A stretch of DNA of 17,856 bases from an uncultured Planctomycetales bacterium (GTDB taxonomy: Bacteria; Planctomycetota; Planctomycetia; Isosphaerales; Isosphaeraceae): NCBI GenBank assembly GCA_937907525.1, contig CALCIB010000023.1, positions 1-17,856 on the forward strand. The letters are read 5' to 3'. The notes beneath the pieces are model-generated. The model searched no databases. It was not told where the DNA came from and saw only the letters and a list, made by a program, of their open reading frames with translations. This document shows positions 13,137-17,856 of the stretch, piece after piece. The first letter of the stretch is position 1; the number at the start of each line of letters is the position of its first letter. A program made the position numbers and the translations under genes.

Positions 13137-14171
13137 ATGGAGATACGAATTTTCAGCCCTCCCCGCCGCGGCGTCGCGGCCCTGGTCGCGATCGCGGTTT
13201 GCGCCGCCGTCGGCTGCGGCGAGCCCGCGCGTCGGGAGGATTCGCTGAAGCTCGGCGGCTATTCGGTCGTCCGCGAGGTCTTCCACGAGGGGATCATCCC
13301 GGCCTTCAAGAAGCGCTGGCGGGAGCGAACCGGCCGCGAGCCGGTCTTCGGCGAGTCGTACAGCTCCTCCGGCGCGCAGGCGCGGTCGATCGCCTCGGGC
13401 TTCGACGCCGACGTCGCCGCCCTGTCGCATCCCGGCGACATGGAGATGCTCGTCAAGGCGGGCAAGGTCGCCTCGACGTGGAGGAACGGGCCGAACCAAG
13501 GGATCTTGACCCATAGCCTGGTGGTGATCGGCCATCGCGAGGGGAACCCCAGGGGGATCAAGGACTGGTCCGACCTGGCGAAGCCGGGCGTCGCCGTGCT
13601 TTATCCCGACCCCAAGACGTCCGGCGGCGCCCGCTGGAACGTCAACGCCATCCACGGCGCGGCGCTCTTGAAGGCCGGGGCGGACGGGCCGGCTCGCGAC
13701 CTGATGGAGAAGATCCAGGCCAACGTGGTGAACATGGACCCCTCGGGGCGTCGGAGCCTGGCGAACTTCGGCCGCTCGGGGGACGTCGACGCGGTGGTGA
13801 CCTACGAGAACGAACTGCTTTTGCGGGCCAGGGAGGGGGAGCCGATCCCCTACGTCGTCCCCCCGGCGACGCTCTTGATCGAGAGTCCGTTCGCGATCGT
13901 GGGCCCTTCGGTCGATAAACACGGAAACCGGGAGTTGGTCGAGGCGTTCGTGGAGTTCCTGTCCTCGGCCGAGGCCCAGGCGATCTTCGTCGAGTACGGG
14001 TTCCGGCCGCTGGATTCCAGCACGGAGGACCTTCCCGGCCGTCCGGAGCCGGCCGAGGTCTTCACGATCGACGATCTGGGCGGCTGGGGGAAGGTCGCCG
14101 ACGAACTCTATTCCAGCCACGGCCTCTGGACGGCGATCGCCGCCCGGGTCGTGACCAGCCGGGGGAGGTGA
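13137..14171 (+). CDS. Sulfate/thiosulfate ABC transporter substrate-binding lipoprotein
   Basis: A 344-residue extracytoplasmic binding protein of the Sbp/CysP family. The signal peptide ends at C27 (AAVGC), so it is probably a lipoprotein rather than free in the periplasm. Family blocks follow in order: SVVREVFHEGIIPAFKKRW (43-61), SYSSSGAQARSI (74-85), IKDWSDLAKPGVAVLYPDPK (141-160) and TSGGARWN (161-168). The S-G-G of TSGGARW corresponds to sulfate-binding residues in Salmonella SBP. One segment, ALSHPGDME (95-103), replaces the ALAYDID-like stretch typical of proteobacterial members. The gene opens the transporter operon, with the first permease starting 3 bp after its stop. Only a weak GAGA site precedes the ATG at 13137; the frame opens at 13020, inside the hairpin region. 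Confidence 0.88.
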   Translation: MEIRIFSPPRRGVAALVAIAVCAAVGCGEPARREDSLKLGGYSVVREVFHEGIIPAFKKRWRERTGREPVFGESYSSSGAQARSIASGFDADVAALSHPGDMEMLVKAGKVASTWRNGPNQGILTHSLVVIGHREGNPRGIKDWSDLAKPGVAVLYPDPKTSGGARWNVNAIHGAALLKAGADGPARDLMEKIQANVVNMDPSGRRSLANFGRSGDVDAVVTYENELLLRAREGEPIPYVVPPATLLIESPFAIVGPSVDKHGNRELVEAFVEFLSSAEAQAIFVEYGFRPLDSSTEDLPGRPEPAEVFTIDDLGGWGKVADELYSSHGLWTAIAARVVTSRGR

Positions 14172-14174
14172 GGC

Positions 14175-15011
14175 ATGGAAGCCGGCTCGATCTTCTCCCG
14201 ACGTCGACCCTCGCCCGAGTTGCTCCTGCGCGGGGCCGGCCTCTCCTACCTGGGGGTGATGGTCGTCCTGCCGCTCCTGGCGATGGCCTGGCAAGCGACG
14301 GCGCCGGGCCCGGCCGCCTTCTGGGCGGCGGTGACCGAGCCTTACGCCTGGCACGCGCTCAAGCTCACGTTCCTGACCGCGTTCGTCATGATGGCGGTGG
14401 GGGCGGTCACCGGCACGGCCACCGCCTGGGTCCTGGTCCGCTACGAGTTCCCCGGCCGCGGCCTGGTCAACGCCCTGATCGACCTTCCCTTCGCCGTCCC
14501 CACGGTCGTCACCGGCGTGATGCTGGTGGCCCTTTACGGCCCGGACAGCGTCGTGGGGGCGATCCTGGCCGACGCCGGCTGGAAGGTGATCTACGACCAA
14601 CCGGGGATCATCCTGGCGCTTCTGTTCGTCACCTACCCGTTCGTGATCCGGAGCGTCCAGCCGGTGCTTTTGGCGATGGACCGCGCCGAGGAGGAGGCCG
14701 CCGCCACGCTGGGGGCGGGGCCGTGCGCCACGTTCTTCCAGGTGGTGCTGCCGTCGCTTTGGCCGTCGATCCTGACCGGCTCGGCGTTGGCGTTCAGCAG
14801 GGCGCTGGGCGAGTACGGCAGCGTCGTGATGGTGGCGGGGAACCAGCCCCTTCTGACCCGCACGGCGCCGATCCACGTCTTCGGCGAGATCGAAAGCGGC
14901 AACCGCCACGGGGCGCTCGCGGTCTCGGCGGTGCTGCTGGCCGCGTCGCTCTTGATCCTGGTGGCCCTGCACGCCCTGCAACGCCGAGGGGAGGCCCGCG
15001 ATGCCTCCTGA
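14175..15011 (+). CDS. cysT: Sulfate ABC transporter permease CysT (CysU)
   Basis: A 278-residue inner-membrane permease with about six transmembrane segments, the first near 28-45 (LSYLGVMVVLPLLAMAW). The permease EAA loop that docks the ATPase is at ~174-195 (EEEAAATLGAGPCATFFQVV), followed by the CysT-typical SRALGEYGSVVMVAGN (213-228). Residues NALIDLPFAVPTVVTGVML (96-114) also match the family. With the CysW homologue it should form the heterodimeric channel. A strong GGGGGAGGTGAGG site lies before the ATG; its stop overlaps the next gene's start by 11 nt. Confidence 0.93.
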   Translation: MEAGSIFSRRRPSPELLLRGAGLSYLGVMVVLPLLAMAWQATAPGPAAFWAAVTEPYAWHALKLTFLTAFVMMAVGAVTGTATAWVLVRYEFPGRGLVNALIDLPFAVPTVVTGVMLVALYGPDSVVGAILADAGWKVIYDQPGIILALLFVTYPFVIRSVQPVLLAMDRAEEEAAATLGAGPCATFFQVVLPSLWPSILTGSALAFSRALGEYGSVVMVAGNQPLLTRTAPIHVFGEIESGNRHGALAVSAVLLAASLLILVALHALQRRGEARDAS

Positions 15012-15891
15012 CCTGGAACCCGAACCGACCGCCGCGCCCCTCGCCTTCGAGTTGCCGCTGAAGGGGCGCGAGGAAGCCTCGGGCTGGGGCCGTCGCCTGT
15101 TGATCGCGGCGGTGCTGGCCTGGTTCGCGATCCTGATTTTAGTCCCCGGCGCGGCCCTGGTCCGCCAGGCGTTCGCCAAGGGCTGGCAGCCGCTGGCCGC
15201 GGCGCTGATCGATCCGGAGGTGCGGCGGGTCTTCGCGCTGTCGCTGGGCTTGGCGGCGGTCGCCACGGCGGTCAACACGGTCTTCGGGATCGCGATGGCG
15301 CTGGTGCTGGTCCGGCAGCGGTTCTTCGGCCGGACGCTGATCGACGGCGTCGTCGACCTGCCGTTCGCCGTCTCGCCGATCGTCGCCGGGCTGATGCTGA
15401 TCGTCCTGTACGGACCGGAGAGCCCGATCGGCGGCTGGCTGGACGCGCGCGGGATTCAGGTGATCTACGCGCTGCCGGGAATGGTGCTGGCGACGACGTT
15501 CGTCACGGTCCCGTTCGTGGTCCGCGAACTGGCGCCGATCCTCCGCGAGCTTGGCGAGGAGTACGAGCAGGCGGCGCACACGTTGGGCGCGGGGCGTTGG
15601 CGGACGTTCTGGAGCGTGACGTTGCCGTCGATCCGCTGGGGCGTGGCCTACGGCGTGACCTTGACCGTCGGCCGCTGCCTGGGCGAGTTCGGGGCGGTGC
15701 TGGTGGTCTCCGGCAACGTGATCGGCCAGACCCAGACGGCGACGCTCTACATCGCCGACGGCGTGGAGAGCTTCCACCCCGAGGGCGCCTACGCCGCCAG
15801 CCTGGTGCTGGCCGCGGCGTCGTTCGTCCTCTTGGTCGGCATGGACGCGCTGCGACATCGGCTGGAGGGAGCCAGGGAGGTGACGTCGTGA
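15001..15891 (+). CDS. cysW: Sulfate ABC transporter permease CysW
   Basis: A 296-residue permease paired with CysT. It has a ~30-residue cytoplasmic N-terminus, a first membrane segment near 37-55 (LIAAVLAWFAILILVPGAA) and about six segments in total. VVDLPFAVSPIVAGLMLIVL (117-136), the EAA loop EEYEQAAHTLGAGRWRTFWS (184-203) and GRCLGEFGAVLVVSGN (224-239) are the CysW-type blocks. The start overlaps the CysT stop by 11 nt, and the stop overlaps a GTG start of the ATPase gene (GTGA), pointing to coupled translation across the operon. Confidence 0.93.
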   Translation: MPPDLEPEPTAAPLAFELPLKGREEASGWGRRLLIAAVLAWFAILILVPGAALVRQAFAKGWQPLAAALIDPEVRRVFALSLGLAAVATAVNTVFGIAMALVLVRQRFFGRTLIDGVVDLPFAVSPIVAGLMLIVLYGPESPIGGWLDARGIQVIYALPGMVLATTFVTVPFVVRELAPILRELGEEYEQAAHTLGAGRWRTFWSVTLPSIRWGVAYGVTLTVGRCLGEFGAVLVVSGNVIGQTQTATLYIADGVESFHPEGAYAASLVLAAASFVLLVGMDALRHRLEGAREVTS

Positions 15892-17147
15892 GCGTCGGGC
15901 CGTTCGTCGACGTGGACGCCGGGCCGAGTCGCGCGCGACCGGCCGCGGGGCCGTCCGTCGCCTTTCATCATCATCGCGGGGCATGGCCGCCGCCGCGCGT
16001 CGAGGCCTGGAGGCCGGAGGACGGGCGCGAGGAAAAGAACGTGGCGATCGAGGTTCGCGGACTGTCCAAGAAGTACGGCTCGTTCCAGGCCGTCAACGAC
16101 GTCTCCTTCGAGGTCGAGTCGGGCAAGCTGGTGGCGCTATTGGGCCCCTCGGGCTCGGGCAAGAGCACCATCCTGCGGACCATCGCCGGGTTGGAGTCGG
16201 CCGATTCCGGCAGCGTCATGCTCACCGGCGAGGACGCCACCGACCTTCCCGTGCAACAGCGCGGGGTCGGCTTCGTCTTCCAGCACTACGCCTTGTTCCG
16301 ACATATGACGATCCGCGACAACATCGGCTTCGGCCTGAAGATCCGCGGCGTCCCCAGGGCCGAGGCCCGCCGCCGCGTCGACGAGCTCCTGGACCTGATC
16401 CAGCTCGGCGGTTACGCGAACCGCTATCCCTCGCAGCTTTCCGGAGGCCAGCGCCAGCGCGTCGCCCTGGCGCGGGCGCTCGCGCCGCGGCCGAAGGTGC
16501 TGCTTCTGGACGAGCCCTTCGGCGCGCTCGACGCCAAGGTCCGCGACGAACTGCGCACCTGGCTGCGGCGGCTGCACGACGAGGTCCACGTCACCAGCCT
16601 GTTCGTCACCCACGACCAGCGCGAGGCGTTCGAGGTCTCCGACCAGATCGTCGTGCTGGCCGAGGGCCGGGTCCGGCAGATCGGCCCGCCGCAGACGCTC
16701 TACGAGCAACCGGCCGACCCGTTCGTCGCCGGGTTTTTAGGCGCGATCAACGTCCTGCCCCTGCGCTCGCTGAAGGCCGGCTCGGTCGGCGGCGGCCCGG
16801 AGGAGTGGCTGGACATGCCCCCGGCGGAGCACGCCGAGGCTTACGTCCGCCCCCACGACCTGGACGTCTTCGCCGCCCGCGACGGCAAGCCGTACTGGCC
16901 CGCCCGGGTCGAGCGGATCACGCCGTTGGGCGGCGTCGTCCGCCTGGACCTTCGGATCGCGCCGGAGCACCCGCTCTACATCGAGGTCCCCCGCGACCGC
17001 TCCAACGGCGTGGGGTTCGCCACCGGCGACGAGGTCTACGTCTGCCCCCGCCACATCAACATCTACGACCGCGTCCGCGGCTCCTTCGACCCCGTCGACG
17101 TCCACCGCGCCATCGGCCTGTCCCTGGAAAGCGGCGCGGGGATCTGA
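15888..17147 (+). CDS. cysA: Sulfate/thiosulfate ABC transporter ATPase CysA
   Basis: The ATP-binding subunit that powers the transporter. Counting from an internal GTG at 16041 it is 368 residues, close to the 365 of E. coli CysA. It shows Walker A GPSGSGKST (35-43), Q-loop Q81, signature LSGGQRQRVALARA (133-146), Walker B VLLLDEPFGALD (153-164) and H-loop THDQ. A C-terminal regulatory TOBE-like part follows (~235-368, VLPLRSL and AEAYVRPHDLDVF). Two starts compete. GTG 15888 overlaps the CysW stop and follows an excellent GGAGGTGA site, giving 419 residues with a 51-residue Pro/Arg/His-rich extension. GTG 16041 gives the family's usual N-terminus (MAIEVRGLSKKYG) and has GAGGAAAAG upstream. 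Both may be used. Confidence 0.92.
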   Translation: MSVGPFVDVDAGPSRARPAAGPSVAFHHHRGAWPPPRVEAWRPEDGREEKNVAIEVRGLSKKYGSFQAVNDVSFEVESGKLVALLGPSGSGKSTILRTIAGLESADSGSVMLTGEDATDLPVQQRGVGFVFQHYALFRHMTIRDNIGFGLKIRGVPRAEARRRVDELLDLIQLGGYANRYPSQLSGGQRQRVALARALAPRPKVLLLDEPFGALDAKVRDELRTWLRRLHDEVHVTSLFVTHDQREAFEVSDQIVVLAEGRVRQIGPPQTLYEQPADPFVAGFLGAINVLPLRSLKAGSVGGGPEEWLDMPPAEHAEAYVRPHDLDVFAARDGKPYWPARVERITPLGGVVRLDLRIAPEHPLYIEVPRDRSNGVGFATGDEVYVCPRHINIYDRVRGSFDPVDVHRAIGLSLESGAGI

Positions 17148-17194
17148 GACGAATCCGTTCCGTCGAAACCCTTCGCGGGTAAGCATGCGTAATC

Positions 17195-17260
17195 CCTTCT
17201 CCCCTTGAGGGAGAAGGTGCCCCGAAGGGGCGGATGAGGGGTGGGCGCGACCAAAAGCCG
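17195..17260. repeat. Diverged half copy of the palindromic repeat
   Basis: Hairpin one is CCTTCTCCC/GGGAGAAGG (17195-17217) and hairpin two GCCCC-GAA-GGGGC (17219-17231), followed by GGATGAGGGG and a spacer start (GCGCGA...AGCCGTCGGGAA) like that of the other copies. The inverted right arm is absent or unrecognisable. It lies 47 bp after the ATPase stop, so it may also serve as the operon's 3' end structure. Confidence 0.72.
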
Positions 17261-17358
17261 TCGGGAACTTCACTTGCCGGCGCTTCGGGCCTATGCGACG
17301 ATCCACCCGCCGGCGTTTCACGCTTGTACGAATCCGAGCAATCGATCGGAGGCCGTCG

Positions 17359-17796
17359 ATGGGGTTCACGATCCACGCGGAGTCCACCGAAGCGGTCGCC
17401 CCCGACCGGGCCGAGGCGATCGTTCGGGAGGCGTCGAAGCTCGTACAGGGCCGTTCCTGGCTGAGTTGCGAGCCTCCGCTCATCAGCCTGGGCGGCCCGA
17501 GCGGCGCCGACCGGCTGTTCTGTTTCTTCAAGCCGAACTTCTCGCCCCACCCCAGGGACGTCGAGGCGGCCGAGGCGTCGGGCGAGCCCGACGGCGCCCT
17601 CGGCGACGCGATCGAAATCCTCGCCCGCGTCTCCCGCGACCACGGCGTCGATTGGGAGATCGGCGCCGACGAGTTCCCCGAACCCGTCGGCTACATTCGC
17701 GGCGGAACGGTCGATGACGCGATCCCCGACGTCATCGAATCCCTTGAGGCCATGGCCGAGGCCATCGCCGAGTTCGATCCCGACGCCGACGAGTGA
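17359..17796 (+). CDS. Small acidic hypothetical protein
   Basis: A 145-residue acidic protein I do not recognise. It begins MGFTIHAESTEAVAPDRAEA, has a possible core strand region (WLSCEPPLISLGGPSGADRLFCFFKPNF, ~34-61), then helices (DGALGDAIEILARVSRDHGV), a short block DWEIGADEFPEPVGYIRGG, and a very acidic C-terminus (EAMAEAIAEFDPDADE). No signal peptide or membrane segment is seen, so it is probably cytoplasmic. The ATG at 17359 was chosen because CGGAGG lies 6 bp upstream; an in-frame start at 17293 has no such site. It is separated from the transporter operon by the repeat and probably has its own promoter, which I could not identify. Confidence 0.72.
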   Translation: MGFTIHAESTEAVAPDRAEAIVREASKLVQGRSWLSCEPPLISLGGPSGADRLFCFFKPNFSPHPRDVEAAEASGEPDGALGDAIEILARVSRDHGVDWEIGADEFPEPVGYIRGGTVDDAIPDVIESLEAMAEAIAEFDPDADE

Positions 17797-17815
17797 CGCG
17801 CACGGTGAGCGTCAC
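17793..17815 (+). terminator. Weak hairpin overlapping the last stop codon
   Basis: GTGACGC (17793-17799) and GCGTCAC (17809-17815) form a 7-bp stem with a 9-base loop that includes the TGA stop. No U-tract follows. The remaining ~40 bp to the window end hold nothing recognisable. Confidence 0.25.
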
Positions 17816-17856
17816 ATAAGTTGGTGAGACAGGCGTTCAGTTTGCGGAGACATCCC

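Noticed and set aside
12855..15278. 807-codon open frame on the minus strand
   Set aside because: It lies antisense to DUF1559, the binding protein and the permeases, all clear family members. Its Arg/Asp/His/Gly-rich composition with no recognisable domain is typical of a GC-rich shadow frame.
15597..15887. Upstream extension of the ATPase into the CysW gene
   Set aside because: It overlaps the conserved EAA loop of CysW in another frame and has no homology-like content.

Overview
The window is high-GC DNA with strongly GC-rich third codon positions. Several features point to a planctomycete, probably of the Isosphaeraceae type: a DUF1559 pilin-like protein (a planctomycete hallmark), an exported protein with an N-terminal LExRxLL-type motif, lipoprotein and DUF1559 genes in tandem, and dispersed palindromic intergenic repeats. 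The species cannot be named from the sequence alone.

Layout, left to right. Positions 1-177 hold a two-armed palindromic repeat. Next is a secreted DUF4038/apiosidase-like glycoside hydrolase (211-1893), followed by a Phd/YefM-ParE toxin-antitoxin pair (1953-2551) with an 11-bp inverted repeat just before the antitoxin ribosome binding site. A LarA-family (nickel-pincer racemase) gene lies on the minus strand (2591-3931), divergent from a coiled-coil protein of unknown function (4184-5092). Between 5093 and 5676 a second copy of the two-armed repeat is interrupted by a 209-bp MITE-like element sitting in one of its hairpin loops. Then come an unrecognised protein (5677-6249), an exported left-handed beta-helix protein (6374-7756), a 29-bp inverted repeat pair between convergent genes, a DUF1294 membrane protein (7890-8564, minus) and a PIN-toxin/HTH-antitoxin pair (8658-9534, minus).

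The most interesting part is 9614-13023. A sigma-54-dependent activator (9614-11152, minus) is divergent from a lipoprotein plus DUF1559 gene pair. The 300 bp between them holds three tandem 16-bp dyad-symmetric sites with near-two-turn spacing, two 21-bp direct repeats, and a sequence matching the sigma-54 -24/-12 promoter with the correct spacing. Together these look like a complete local circuit: activator, enhancer sites, promoter and target operon.

Downstream, 13137-17147 is a compact sulfate/thiosulfate ABC transporter operon: binding lipoprotein, two permeases, ATPase. The genes are separated by 3 bp or overlap. The ATPase has a possible 51-residue N-terminal extension. A diverged half copy of the dispersed repeat follows (from 17195), then a small unrecognised protein (17359-17796). 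No rRNA, tRNA, CRISPR array, transposase or phage gene was seen.
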